Positions 8,323 through 18,675 of a DNA stretch of 25,862 bases are shown here, one piece after another (position 1 is the stretch's first letter; each line of letters starts with the position of its first letter). The position numbers and the translations under genes were made by a program. The notes beneath the pieces were generated by a model. The model searched no databases. It was not told the origin of the DNA and saw nothing but the letters and a program-made list of their open reading frames with translations. Source of the DNA: Bimuria novae-zelandiae CBS 107.79 (lineage: Eukaryota; Ascomycota; Dothideomycetes; Pleosporales; Didymosphaeriaceae); the NCBI GenBank assembly GCA_010015655.1, contig ML976720.1, forward strand, positions 94,505-120,366, read 5' to 3'.

Positions 8323-10047
8323 CTATTGCACACCGTCCCTTCCCCACCTCACCGTCTTCCCAGCCCTCGCACGTGTCGGCCTTCCCTGATCAACCACAAA
8401 CTCTCCATTGATCATCACCGTTACGATACCCTTGGCTGGCTGCCTCGGCTCCGCATACGTTGCTGCGTCCCTTATTCCCTCCTCATCAAACAGCACCAAA
8501 TCCGCCCTGTACCCTTCCTTGATGAGCCCGCGATCTTTTACGCGCACAACAGCCGCAGCGCGAGACGTCACATGCGCGACCGCTTCCTCTAAGCCTCCTT
8601 CGAAGATAGTCTCCGGTGTCTCGTCTACGAACACATCGCTGCTCGTGGCGTGGTAAATGTCTCGAGATTTTCCTCTGGGAAGGTCACGAGCGTAGTGTCC
8701 GAGGTACCGGGGGAAGGTTCCCCAGCCGCGAGGGTGAGGCTTTGTGGATGTGAGAATGCCGTCGGTGGAGCCTGTGTGCTTTGGGTGGCGCATGATCGTC
8801 CTCACGTTCCCTTCATGCCCGCAGTGCGATAAGATGGTCGTATTCAAATTGTCCTTCTTGAGAATGTCGACGTAGGTGTCAAAGGGATCGCGATGCGACT
8901 CGTCGGCAATCTGCTGTATAGTCTTTCCGACAATGTGTTTCAACTCCGGGTTCTGCACGCCGCCGATTTCCAGGATGGGCCAGTGAAGGGTCACGCCGTG
9001 GCAGCCGTCTGTTCCCAGTACCAGGGCTTCGTGCTTGATCTTCGCGAGTTGGTCCGGGTCTGATAGTAAGGCTTGTGGGTCGGAAGCTGAAGCCGCCCAT
9101 GAAGGCAGCGTAGAAGCCAGGGTGGTGGATCCAGGAAGGTAAGGATACGTGTCGAGAGTGATATCAACGCCGTCCGCTATCGCCGCGTCAATCATGCTAA
9201 TGAGCTCGTCCGCACGCCCGGCGTTCTCCTCGTAGTTCATAGTCGCGTGCGTGAGGTGTAGTCTCACACTCGTTTTTCGAGCTATATCAATCATCTCGGA
9301 ATATGCTTTTAGCGCACCTTTTCCGTATGATCGGGTATGAGGGCAATAGTAGCCTTCGTACTCGGCGACGACCTTGCATAGTTCCGCGATTTCTGCATCA
9401 GATGCGAAATTTCCCGGCACGTATGTGAGCCCTGAGCTCATACCCACAGCGCCTTCTTCCAAGCTCTTTCTCAAAATGGTCTTCATCTTTTCCAGCTCCT
9501 CGGGCGTCGCGGGCGATGAATCCCATCCCTTGACCAATATCCTCAGATTACCTTGCGGGACCAGAAAGGCTATATTTGTCGCGATCTTCTCTCTGTCAAG
9601 AACATCTAGATACTCTCCTACGCTGCGCCAGCGGTAGAAGAAATCAGGCGGATCTGTTGGATTCCCATTCCAGCCGGCAATTTGCTGGCGGATACGAGCC
9701 ATAGCGGTATCGTCAACAGGACTGTAGCTAATTCCATCTTGACCCACTACCTCCGTCGTTACTCCCTGAGTGACTTTGGCTAGGTGATCGGGAGTATGGA
9801 GAACAGACAAATCGCTGTGAGCGTGCATGTCTATAAAACCGGGGGTGAGCACTAGGTTTGAGGCGTCCACGATACGCGTCCCCTCCTTCAGATCTAACGA
9901 CTTCGTTGGGTGACCCTGAGCATTCGTAGGCGTAATTGATGCAATACGGCCATCCTGGACAAAAACACACGCCTTATAGCGTGGTGTTTCGCCCGAGCCG
10001 TCTATCACGGTGGCATTGTTGAAGAGGGTGCCTCTATCTTTCGACAT
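8323..10047 (-). CDS. N-acyl-D-amino-acid deacylase (amidohydrolase superfamily)
   Basis: Intronless 574-residue frame from ATG 10047-10045. It has the D-aminoacylase layout: a small beta domain (1-70), then a TIM-barrel amidohydrolase with the HxH metal motif at H75/H77 (FIDMHAHSD), H227 (PHTRS), H254/H257 (LHLTHA), and the catalytic Asp at D419 in GSTDG followed by TKPHPRGWGTFPRYLG. The C-terminus returns to the beta domain (RADLVLFD, then MINGEFVVDQG). It should hydrolyse N-acyl-D-amino acids or a related amide. Where characterised bacterial enzymes carry a zinc-ligand Cys, this protein has Asp (D104 in GQDGISYSP). I recall the GQDG form from actinobacterial relatives, so this may be a distinct subfamily. 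No targeting signal is obvious. The lack of introns fits, but does not prove, bacterial origin. Confidence 0.87.
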   Translation of the reverse strand: MSKDRGTLFNNATVIDGSGETPRYKACVFVQDGRIASITPTNAQGHPTKSLDLKEGTRIVDASNLVLTPGFIDMHAHSDLSVLHTPDHLAKVTQGVTTEVVGQDGISYSPVDDTAMARIRQQIAGWNGNPTDPPDFFYRWRSVGEYLDVLDREKIATNIAFLVPQGNLRILVKGWDSSPATPEELEKMKTILRKSLEEGAVGMSSGLTYVPGNFASDAEIAELCKVVAEYEGYYCPHTRSYGKGALKAYSEMIDIARKTSVRLHLTHATMNYEENAGRADELISMIDAAIADGVDITLDTYPYLPGSTTLASTLPSWAASASDPQALLSDPDQLAKIKHEALVLGTDGCHGVTLHWPILEIGGVQNPELKHIVGKTIQQIADESHRDPFDTYVDILKKDNLNTTILSHCGHEGNVRTIMRHPKHTGSTDGILTSTKPHPRGWGTFPRYLGHYARDLPRGKSRDIYHATSSDVFVDETPETIFEGGLEEAVAHVTSRAAAVVRVKDRGLIKEGYRADLVLFDEEGIRDAATYAEPRQPAKGIVTVMINGEFVVDQGRPTRARAGKTVRWGRDGVQ

Positions 10048-10788
10048 AGCTGGCTGGCTTCAAACAGTAACAAAAATGATAAAAACGAAACGGCAGATAC
10101 TAGAAAGACAGGTTTTGGGATGCGTGAAACCAAACAGAGCCTCGACAGATACTGCGAAAGCCGGAGGTTACATCGAGGTCCATGGCAAGGTGGGGGTGTC
10201 TCGCTCGCCCCAGTGTGGGTCATGTCGATTCCGGCAGTGCTTATCCATCTCTTTTAAAGTGGGATCTAGGCCGTACGCTTTGTGTCGCGATCCAATGGGA
10301 CGACTGAAATTTTCGATCTCGTGGATGGACTGTACCGTTGTGGGATGGGCGCGATGAGCGATGAGCTTACACCCCGCAGCAGCGGGAACTCCTTAAACGG
10401 CAACCCGAACCGAGGATCACGTGCTGCACGATGCGCTTGCACCTCCACTTGCACCCAAAACCTTTATGTATATATGGTAACCATTCTCAGGTCAACTAGA
10501 CTAGATAGCTCTTGCTGGAGCTTATGGTAAAGACCTGGAGCGTTGTTTCAAGCTTACGAGGGAAGCTCGAGCTAGGAATTTGGAAAGAGAATCGGGGTAT
10601 CCACGGTGCCACCATTCATTCAAAACGAATGCGTCCTAGAACTTTTGTTTCTCTTCGATGACTTAGTGCTACTGGCCTATGTATAGCCAGGTGGCTGAGG
10701 ATTGAAAGGGTGCGGACCGCACGCTGTACCTGCATTAGCAACCATGCTAGACTATTAGTGTCATTTGCGAGGCTTTCAACTATACAAG
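10048..10788. promoter_or_regulatory. Upstream region of the deacylase; no gene seen
   Basis: About 740 bp with normal base composition. Several short open frames exist on both strands but none has recognisable content. It should include the promoter of the minus-strand deacylase. Visible motifs are a CACGTG near 10420 and a TATA-like TATATA near 10470. The right limit is set by the transposon end at 10789. Confidence 0.4.
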
Positions 10789-10830
10789 TAACGACCCCCC
10801 CTACGTGACGGAAAACCCCCTGTGCAGATA
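10789..10830 (+). repeat. Orphan pogo-type terminal repeat (P8), same family as the end at 24141
   Basis: Begins TA at 10789, then a 13-nt C-rich end (TAACGACCCCCCC), then TACGTGACGGAAAA. The end at 24141 begins TAACGTCCCCCCC followed by TACGTGGCGGAAAA, so the first 28 nt differ at only two positions. The two match poorly after about 40 nt. I found no inverted partner in the window. It is probably the left end of a truncated element or of a short non-autonomous derivative. Confidence 0.5.
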
Positions 10831-11240
10831 TGGAAAAATCATAAGAATAATTTAACACCTATTATATAATTTTTAAAGGCCATGCTTAAGCTATAAGCAT
10901 AATTTATATAGTAAATCTAGATTATTAGCTTATAGCCTAGAATTACGTCACCTTAATCGCTCTATTAATTATTACTAGTATCTGTCTGCAACACTATAAA
11001 CTTCTCACCCTTACTATACTACGATAGGACTAATATTACTTCTTCTCGGAGTCTTTTAGCTACTATAATAATACTTTTAAGCTTCTCTAATACATTTTGC
11101 GCCTCCTAAACTGCTATAATATAGATTTATAAAGTTTCTCCGTAAGAGGACGCGTGCTGGCTTCTTAGCGCGGAACCTCTATTAAGCTTACTTAGTATTT
11201 TATTTAAACAGTGATACCAGCCTCAAGTCACGGGACTCTA
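10831..11240. repeat. AT-rich RIP-affected DNA
   Basis: TA-rich DNA with no followable reading frame, lying between the orphan transposon end and the normal-composition promoter of the NLR gene (about 11241-11516). It may be the body of the element whose end is at 10789, or an older repeat. Nothing more can be supported. Confidence 0.35.
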
Positions 11241-12264
11241 TAGAATACGCCACACCCACTGTGTAAGCCAAGTCCGTGGCTAGTCTACCTTTGGCACTGC
11301 CAATGGCGTAGCCCGCGTCAGGGTCCGGTCAGCCTGCGCCACGATGTAGCCTGGTGGGCAGTGCTCACAACCCTTCCTGTGCCGCCTTATCACCTTTCGT
11401 CTTTCGACGCCTTCTTCCATTTTGTCGACTTCCGAATGCCTTGGACCGATAGACCGAACGAACCGAACGAGCCACACGTGTCGCGCGTACCATGAGATCG
11501 CATTCGACCCGTAGCCATGGCCCTCATACGCCTCTTGCAGCGCAAACCAGACGGCGGCATCGTCTTTCGCGAAACGACCGGCAGCGATGTTCCTGCGTAC
11601 GCAATACTCTCGCATACTTGGGGAAAGGAGGAGGTCATTTTCCTAGATATGGAAGACAGCGCGGATATGAGCAAGACTATTAGCAAGGCGGGGTGGAAGA
11701 AGATACAATTCTGCGCGAAGCAGGCCGCAGCTAATAGACTGTAGTACTTTTAGATAGATACCTGCTGTATCGACAAAAAGAACGCGGTTAAACTTAGCGC
11801 AGCGATTAACTTAATATTCTAGTAGTATTAGAACGCCACGCGCTGCTATATCTACCTTTTAAATATCTCTAAAGCTAATACTATGGACGACGAAAGGGTA
11901 TAGAAGTTGGCTTTTAGGGCGAGCTAATAGTTTACTTAAGGCTGGACGCTTTAAGAGCTCATCGCACTAAGGCTAGTTGACTTCTTTAGCTTAGAGGGTA
12001 GGCGACTTGGGAGCAAGCTATCACTAGAGTCTGAGATACACGAGATTACTGGCATTGCAAAGAAGGCTTTGCGAGGCGGTCCACTGTCGAGTTTCAGCAT
12101 CAAGGAGCGGAGGTCCTGGGCAGAGCACCGCAATACTACAATTAAAGAGGATGCAGCCTACTGTTTACTCGGGCTTTTCGATGTTTCTATGGCACTAATC
12201 TATGGAGAGAGAAGGGACCAAGCATCCCGGCGGCTGGAGGAAGAGATCCACAAGTTGTACAAGG

Positions 12265-12319
12265 GTAACTAGACCTCGGCCTAGATGTGCTGATTAAAGC
12301 AATAGACTAACTAGTATAG
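12265..12319 (+). other. Intron 1 of the NLR pseudogene
   Basis: A 55-bp GT-AG interval that restores the frame between LEEEIHKLYKG and DFERYAVGLN. It contains GACTAACTAG close to the acceptor, a good branch-site context. Its length matches the 55-bp and 56-bp introns of the intact genes. Without splicing the frame is lost here, which supports the call. Confidence 0.65.
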
Positions 12320-12952
12320 GTGTCGATTTCGAACGATATGCCGTCGGGCTTAACCTTATATCAATCCCTAAAGCTACATAATTTGTGGCTAGAGAGGAGG
12401 AGCTATTAAGGATGTATAAGCTGCTTCACGGCCATAATCGCACTAGCCGAGCAGCAGTAGTTCTGCATGGACTCGGAGGGATTGGTAAAACCTAGCTAGC
12501 GATTGAATACATCAGAAAGCATAAAGACAAACACACAGCAATATTCTAACTAAATTCGAACGATAAAGACTCTCTCTAGCTTAGCTTTTGCGACATCGCT
12601 TAACAAATCCTAGCGCGTTACCCTTCGACTAAAGTACTTAGTAATATAGGCTTAGAAGGAGACCTCAATCAAGTAATTAGTGCAGTCAAGGCCTGGCTCA
12701 ATCTCCGGGATAATACACGTTGGCTAATAGTCTATAACAATTACGATAATCCCTAAACCGCTAACTATTCTAACCGCTTAATAGTAGATGTGCGTTGGTA
12801 TCTGCCTAAAAGTAACCAGGGCTCTATAATTATTACGACGCGGTTAGCTAATGTTACGTAAGGGCATCGTCTTTATGTTTAGAAGTTAACAGGTCTTAAG
12901 CACGGGCTAATAATCTTATTAAATATGTCTAGAAGAGGAGACATCGAAGATA

Positions 12953-12998
12953 GTATGTTATTAAGGACCACAAGAGTTGATAAAAGCTGATAATATAG
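12953..12998 (+). other. Intron 2 of the NLR pseudogene
   Basis: A 46-bp interval starting GTATGT and ending TATAG, with GCTGAT near the acceptor. Removing it moves the frame from the RRGDIED side to PDAKALVMKLDGLPLA, which belongs directly upstream in the NB-ARC domain. An indel is the alternative explanation, but the splice signals are good. Confidence 0.6.
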
Positions 12999-13045
12999 AT
13001 CCTGATGCAAAAGCGCTTGTTATGAAACTGGACGGCCTACCACTT

Positions 13046-13058
13046 GCGCTCTCTACAG
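13046..13058 (+). repeat. 13-bp target-site duplication, left copy of LINE insertion
   Basis: GCGCTCTCTACAG here is repeated exactly at 14190-14202, on either side of the LINE fragment. Removing one copy together with the insert joins ALST to AGAYLEHV in frame in the NLR gene. The simple AG repeat just inside leaves one or two bases of ambiguity. Confidence 0.8.
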
Positions 13059-14189
13059 AGAGAGAGAGAGTTTCATTTCGCCCGGCACTAAGCCTAAAGG
13101 GCACTAGTACAGTTTATTACCTAATCCTAGCCTTCTGATATCCCAAACTCGACAAGCCCCTACTGTTACCCTCTTCCTGCGCTGCCATCCTTTGCTGTTA
13201 ATGTCTTATTCCTGTGCGTATTAGATTTGTCGCAAGTTATCTTAGAGCCCTTTCTCTAAGTGTTTATTGTCCCTAACCCGGCGATTAAAGCAGAACTTGC
13301 TGCCACACAGGCTTTGTTGTTTTTTGTGCTTGTCGATGCTCTCTAGCCTATATCTATTTCTAACCTGCCTGTGCTGATAGCAAACTGAATCGTCGCCCGG
13401 ACGGCCTCCATGTCCGGCGTCCACTTTACTCCGTCCAACATTGCTTTACCACCTAGTGCGAAGGAGAGATTACCCCACCTTTCGCCTGCCTGTTATAGTA
13501 TCTGTGTTCGTTGCGTATTCCATCTCGAACAGCGAAAGAGGAAGTGTTTGGTTAATTCTTTCGCCGAGCCACATCCACATTGGTCTGACTCCGCCGCTCT
13601 AATCTGATGCAGAAATCCATTCAGCCGTACCATCCCTGTCCGTAGCTGTGCTAGCACTCTAGCTTCTTGCTAGCTTAACTTATCGTATAGTCCTCGTGTA
13701 TGCTTCCCGGGCAGTGCTGCATCTAACTTTCTTAAGTATTCTCCGATTCCGCTTGGTAGTAGTCTGTATCTGTCCCGTTTAGCTATTGCGGCATTTGCCA
13801 CTATTAATTTGGCTTTTTGTTGCAGTGTGTTAGGTGTGCTATCGTCTCTTGTAGCCTTCTTCGCTTCTGCTTTAGCCTTCTTGCCTAGGTCGAAGTCACA
13901 CCTAGCTGGGATCTATACGAACTCTACTTTATTCTTTCTTACCCTAAACATGCGCACCGTGTTATAGATCTATCTAATTATGCACTGTCCTGACTGCCTT
14001 CTTAGATGGCCAATAGCCAGCAGCGTGGCTTGATTACTGGCTAATACGGTGATCTTCCGTGCTAGCAACCCTGGCGGCAAGCTCTTTAACCCTTGTAGTA
14101 TCGCTGCTAGTTCCGCCGTGTATGGGTTTTGCTCGGTTCTCGGTCCGAGGGTCTTAGAGAAGGTGGTAGGTTCGTTCGCCTCCCCTCTA
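13059..14189 (-). mobile_element. 5'-truncated LINE (Tad1-like) 3' end: RNase H and zinc finger
   Basis: A 1131-bp insertion on the minus strand, flanked by a 13-bp duplication as expected for non-LTR retrotransposons. Reading from 14189 down, it encodes a C-terminal RNase H domain (YTAELAAILQGLKSLPPG, then SNQATLLAIGHLRRQSGQ), a middle region (RYRLLPSGIGEYLRKLDAA), and a Cys/His cluster (CGCGSAKELTKHFLFRC) typical of the tail of fungal LINE reverse transcriptases. A few stops occur (for example ahead of the IYNTVRMF segment). The reverse transcriptase is absent, so this is an incomplete reverse-transcription product. Its 3' end is next to an AG/CT simple repeat rather than a poly-A tail. Confidence 0.8.
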
Positions 14190-14202
14190 GCGCTCTCTAC
14201 AG
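14190..14202 (+). repeat. 13-bp target-site duplication, right copy of LINE insertion
   Basis: Exact second copy of GCGCTCTCTACAG. NLR coding sequence resumes right after it (CCGGGGCTTATC) and continues to the TA where P2 inserted. Confidence 0.8.
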
Positions 14203-14223
14203 CCGGGGCTTATCTAGAGCACG

Positions 14224-16345
14224 TACTGTGCTGACGCGCGTGCCGCCCCGGTTCGCGTGCCGCCCCACTAACAACATGCCCATCACTACAAAGATGAGGC
14301 TGCAGAGAGCCACAAAATAGCTATTATTACGAGATTTTTTGGTGGAGAGACTTGTAATATGCTCGCGATTGCTATTTACTACTTATATTTGCTTGGGAGA
14401 GTGATTGTGCGGCCGCGAGAGTCGACTTTTGGTGGGGCGGCTAGTGTAGCTTCTAGGGACTCCTCTAGAGCTACACCACCACCAGCGCGTCTCTTAGGCT
14501 TAGACTTTAAAGGAGGACCTCTTAAGGCTTTACGCTTACCTTTTTGCGAAGTTTAAAATACTTTTTCTATATTTTAAGCCACTCTTTTTGCCTCGCGCGT
14601 GGCCTCCTATTTAGCCTTTATTTAATTTCTCTCTACTTTAGCTCTCTCTCTCTATACGCTTCTCCTCCTTCTCTTTCTCTTTAAGTAGCTTAAAAGACTT
14701 CTAAAGTTCCTTTTAATTAGCTTTTGCAAGCTCCTTCTTATACTAAAGTTTTTTATTTACTCTCTCGCGTGCACGTGCCTCTCTAATCTTTTAAGGAGAC
14801 TAGAGTACTATACTACTATAGTACTCCTGCCTCTACTATAAATTAAGAGGCCTGTCACGCTTCTTATAACACTTCTTAGTATTAAGAGCGACGCTTAAGC
14901 CCTTGTTTTTATGTTAAAATAGTTAATTTTATGCTTAGAGATAGTAGAGTGTTTAGGAGAGCGCCTTTAACTCCTTAGCGGCAATATCCTCTACTATAGA
15001 CTATACAAGACAGTTTAAACGACTCTATTTAGCCTCTCTAAGAGCCTCTAGAGCTACTTTATCTAGCTCCTCTTAATTATTAGCAAAGCGTTTGAGTATA
15101 ACTATATAGTCTTTAGGCTATATACTAGTAGCTTTAAAGGACTTTAGGATAATCTCTGTCTTAAAAGAGAATATTTAGGTACTCTAAAATAGTAGGAAGA
15201 AGTCTTCCTTTATAATAGGCACTATCCCTTAGCTCTTTTAGAGGTAATTAGTAAAGATCTTAGTGTAGGAGCTAGAGAGAGGTTTAAAGTAAATAACGTT
15301 AAGTAGCTAAAGCGTATAGGTAGAGTGGGAAGGAAATATAGCTAGTAGTATATAGTAAGAGTTACAGTACTCGAGAAACTCTATTATTAGGTGACTATTA
15401 TAGCTATTAAGTATAAGGAGACGCTAGTCTCTCCCTTAGCGCGCTTTCTACTTTATATAGTAGTTAAAAACCTGCTCTAATTACGCTAAACTAGTGTTAT
15501 TATTTATCTAGCCTAATAGAGTTAAGCTAACAAAGACGTCGTGCTTGCTAGCTTTAATACTAGCTATCTAAGTTAACTATAGTAATCTAGATGCTCCTAA
15601 GAAGAGAAGAGTAGGTAGAAGAGCGCTTCTATTAGCGTAAATAGCTACTAATATAGTTAACTACTTACGTAAGCTATCTTATAGTAAATCTTTTATCTCT
15701 TCTCTTTCTTAAGCTACTTAACTAAAGACGCGTTTAGAGCGTCCTATAACGCTAATTAAGAAGCCCTTTTTGTCTATATTGTAGGTATTGCACGGTAGTA
15801 TATTGTACTCTTCCATCTTTGGGTGCAGCAGATCGAAGTACGCCTTATACTTGGTTTTAGAGTTAGCTTTATAGCAGTTAGAGTCTATTCCTTTAGTTTA
15901 TTTGTAGATAAGATCTTTACCGTTTTGGTGCAAGAAGCGCGTTACCTAGGCCTAACTTATAGACTTTTTAGTAATTAAGGACGCGTAATTTTGTATTATT
16001 TCTCTTATTAGAGGTAGCCCTTTTAGGGATAGATCTTTAATATACTATACAAGCTTAGCTTCTTAATATAGATTAAGTTTCTTTTAAGAGGTGTTTTTAG
16101 CTTCCTGCGGGGCTTAATAGCCTTAGTGTCTTTAGGCTAACGTAGATCTTAATATACTATACTACTTAGCGATTGCCCTGTACAAAGGTTATTCTCCTAG
16201 TTTAGCGTATTTGATTGCTCTAAGTGCGGCCTCTATAGCTGCTGTGATTGTTAAGATGCAACGCGTCAAAGTTAGTGTCTTGTCTGGTGTTCTGGGGTTA
16301 GTGGGGCGGCACGCGAACCGGGGCGGCACGCGCGTCAGCACAGTA
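14224..16345 (-). mobile_element. Pogo-like DNA transposon P2, complete ends, TA duplication
   Basis: Perfect 49-bp terminal inverted repeats at 14224-14272 and 16297-16345, each starting at the duplicated TA. Read inward: TACTGTGCTGACG, then the word CGCGTGCCGCCCC (14237-14249), spacer GGTT, and the same word (14254-14266). Removing the element and one TA restores codons for EHV-TTSFAEYL in the host NLR gene. The body is RIP-decayed, but the GC-rich ends are nearly untouched, so the ends remain easy to see. Confidence 0.88.
14379..16252 (-). pseudogene. P2 transposase (pogo/Fot-like DDE), RIP-decayed
   Basis: Minus-strand remnants include an N-terminal helix-turn-helix region (AAIEAALRAIKYAKLGE near 16190-16250), a CENP-B-type segment (LKGLPLIREIIQNYAS), the first catalytic Asp block DKKGFLISVIGRSKRVF (to about 15774), and a C-terminal end LPSKYK with stop at 14381-14379. 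The N-terminal and DDE parts share a frame, while the C-terminus is in another, so at least one indel exists besides the many RIP stops. The start codon is not preserved clearly. It is not functional. Confidence 0.75.
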
Positions 16346-16744
16346 ACGACTAGCTTCGCGGAATATCTTCGGCTAACGTGCCCGTGCGCAGCGCGCACGG
16401 ATTCGCAGCGCGCACGCCGAACACCAGAACACTGAAACACCCCCAAACTTCAACGCGTTATAACTCAACCAGCATGGCAGCTATTAACAAAGCGTTAGCA
16501 GCGATCGAATCGCGAGAGCTTAGAGATAAAATTATATACTAGTAATATGCTAATAAGTATAACGTATCAAGAAGTGCGTTAAGCCAAAGACACCAAGGCG
16601 TTTCACGCTCGAGAGCTAACTATATAGCCAACAAACAATCTCTCGCGCCACATCAAGAGCTAGAGCTTGTACGGTATATCACTAAGCTTACCAAGCAAGG
16701 CCTACCTCCTACGAGGGAGATAATCAGGAATTTCTCCTCCAAAG

Positions 16745-18675
16745 TAAGTCAGGCACCCTAGTTTCCAACACCCCCCATTTTCCGACACCCCGCCAAATTT
16801 CGCCGCTGCCACCACTCTACGTTGCGAATATGCTCACAGCTTCATTAAATAATTTTAAAAAAGCATTAAAAAAATCGTATTTAAAGGATTTTAATTGCTT
16901 TCTTTATCTATACTTAAATCACGATTAAGATACCGTCGTATTAGTTATTAATTCCGTGCTAAACGTTACACTAATAATTACTCTACTTCCTTTTTAGAGC
17001 TACTCTCTTCCTTTATAATAATAACCCCTTACTCTACGCTTCTCACCTTGCGAACACGTTAAGTAGGCTCTTAATTAGTTTAAGAGAGAACTTCTATAAG
17101 ACTTATAAAAAAATTATTTAAATTAGTAATAACTTTATAGCGTTTTAGCGGGTTAGCTTACTCTATCTACTTACGTAAAAAAGTAATCTTACGGTCTTGC
17201 ATAGTAACTATTATTAAGGTATAGTTAAACGCTATAGTAGTAAGCTAAACATATTATCGTGTAGTTAGTAAGAAGTTCTTTTTAGAAAATAGCTTTATAA
17301 CATCGCTGCCGCGTTTTAGCGTCCTAATATCTATAGTAGAAGGGGGTGGTGTTGACGGCCGTTCGCGCACTACTACCTAGCGAGAACCTAAGGGCTTCCT
17401 TACGCTCTTAGGGTATAAGCCTATTGCCTTTTACCCAGATTGGATGCACTGCTCTTAAAGGCTAATTTTACGTACTTTTGCATAAAATTCGAGAAACTTA
17501 GCCTTTCTAAGCTTTATTTTATCTGTCTAAGCCATATATTCGCTAATAAAGCGCCGATACGCCGCCTTTAGACTTAAGAAATAGCCTAAATCTAAAGGCT
17601 AGAGTAGATGTAAAGTATAAGTAGGGAAAAAGAGTAAGTAGATATTATTTAAGTAATATATAGTTATAAATTTATCTAAAGTATAACTACTATAGCAGTT
17701 AACGATAAGTAACCATGCCTTAGAGGGATTATTAGGCTTAGTCTATAGCAAAAACACCTTTTCTAGCTACTTAACAGCAATGTTATTACTTGTCTATTTA
17801 TTTTGCAAAAAGGTAACATGCTAGCCTAGATTCTAAGCTAAAAACTCCTTTTTAAACTACTGCTCCTGGATGCTCTTAGCCTTAAAGATAATAAGGGGGT
17901 CTAGAGCGACGCCGAGCGCAGAGATATACTCTACTATAGAGGTCTAAATATAAGTATTTATTATCTTAACTAGTACGACGTTCGGGCTCTCTTGCAAGGA
18001 GCCTATAATAAGCCTATTAATGCCCTAGCCCTCTATAATACTGCCCTTATTAGCATTATACCTGCGCTGGGGGGGAATCTAGCTTACTATTTTATATAGG
18101 TTAAATAAGTACCTAATATTTTCTAGAGTAGCCTTATTTACGCGTTCCTAGCTAGTCCAGCGACCTAACTTTAACTTAATAGCTAGGTGGCGTTATATAA
18201 AATAACTAGTCTACTTCTTCCCTAGGTTTTTATAGTTACCTTATTACTTAAGAATAATAATTATAATAGCCTATACTTGCGCGTGCGTTAGCGTATAACT
18301 AAGAGCCTCTTACTAGAGAATTTATTTCTCTAAAAGCTCTTTTTAAATAGTTATAAGCTATTATTTACCGTTGTGAGCGTACTAATAGGGTTAGGCACTA
18401 TTAAAGCAGCCGCGAAGAGTGTTACGTAGGACCCTATATTAGGTAGTAGTAGTAGCTAAAGCAACCCTAGATTTAAGGTCTACGAGCGTATTCTAGATAT
18501 CTTTTTCTATATATCTAGCTATTTAAAGGCAGCGAAAATAGTGTAAAAAATATTTTTAAAATTAGCAAAGAATTAAGTTATTTAAAGTTAATATTTAGTC
18601 GTAGTGCATGGTGGGGGGCGAGGTTGCGGGGCTGTTAGAAACTATAGGGTGTTGGAAACTAGGGTGCCTGACTTA
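16745..18675 (-). mobile_element. Pogo/Fot-like DNA transposon P4 nested in P3
   Basis: 1931 bp including both TAs. The 29-bp terminal inverted repeats are perfect (16745-16773 and 18647-18675) and begin TAAGTCAGGCACCC. Just inside, an imperfect 17-bp period is visible: TTTCCAACACCCC at 16762 and TTTCCGACACCCC at 16779. Removal with one TA joins the P3 transposase frame exactly (SSK-V-AH). The ends are unrelated in sequence to those of the other elements. Confidence 0.88.
16900..18590 (-). pseudogene. P4 transposase (pogo/Fot-like DDE, different subfamily), RIP-decayed
   Basis: Minus-strand remnants: a helix-turn-helix region (GCFNSA, YAHNGK), a CENP-B-type part (IQRHLAIKLKLGRQTNRERV), a block NADKGSIIEG containing the first catalytic Asp, LLIVNCYSSYTLDKF where the second Asp reads Asn, and PLDLGYF with the third Asp kept. 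It continues YRRFISEYMA, FYAKVRKISL, AIGLYPKSVRKPL, the last resembling the C-terminal Gly-Trp/Pro region of Fot-type transposases. Stops are very frequent. Start and end are approximate. This tail differs from P2, P3, P5 and P6. Confidence 0.75.

Noticed and set aside
10616..10858. 80-residue minus-strand frame near the orphan transposon end
   Set aside because: It crosses the terminal repeat at 10789 and has no recognisable content.
11280..11615. 111-residue minus-strand frame and a second one (11390-11686) over the NLR start
   Set aside because: Both are antisense to the NLR promoter and HET start; the plus-strand HET motifs are decisive.
16189..16446. 85-residue frame spanning the P2/P3 border
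   Set aside because: Only its last 20 or so residues are the P2 transposase N-terminus; the rest reads through terminal repeats and the host NLR segment.
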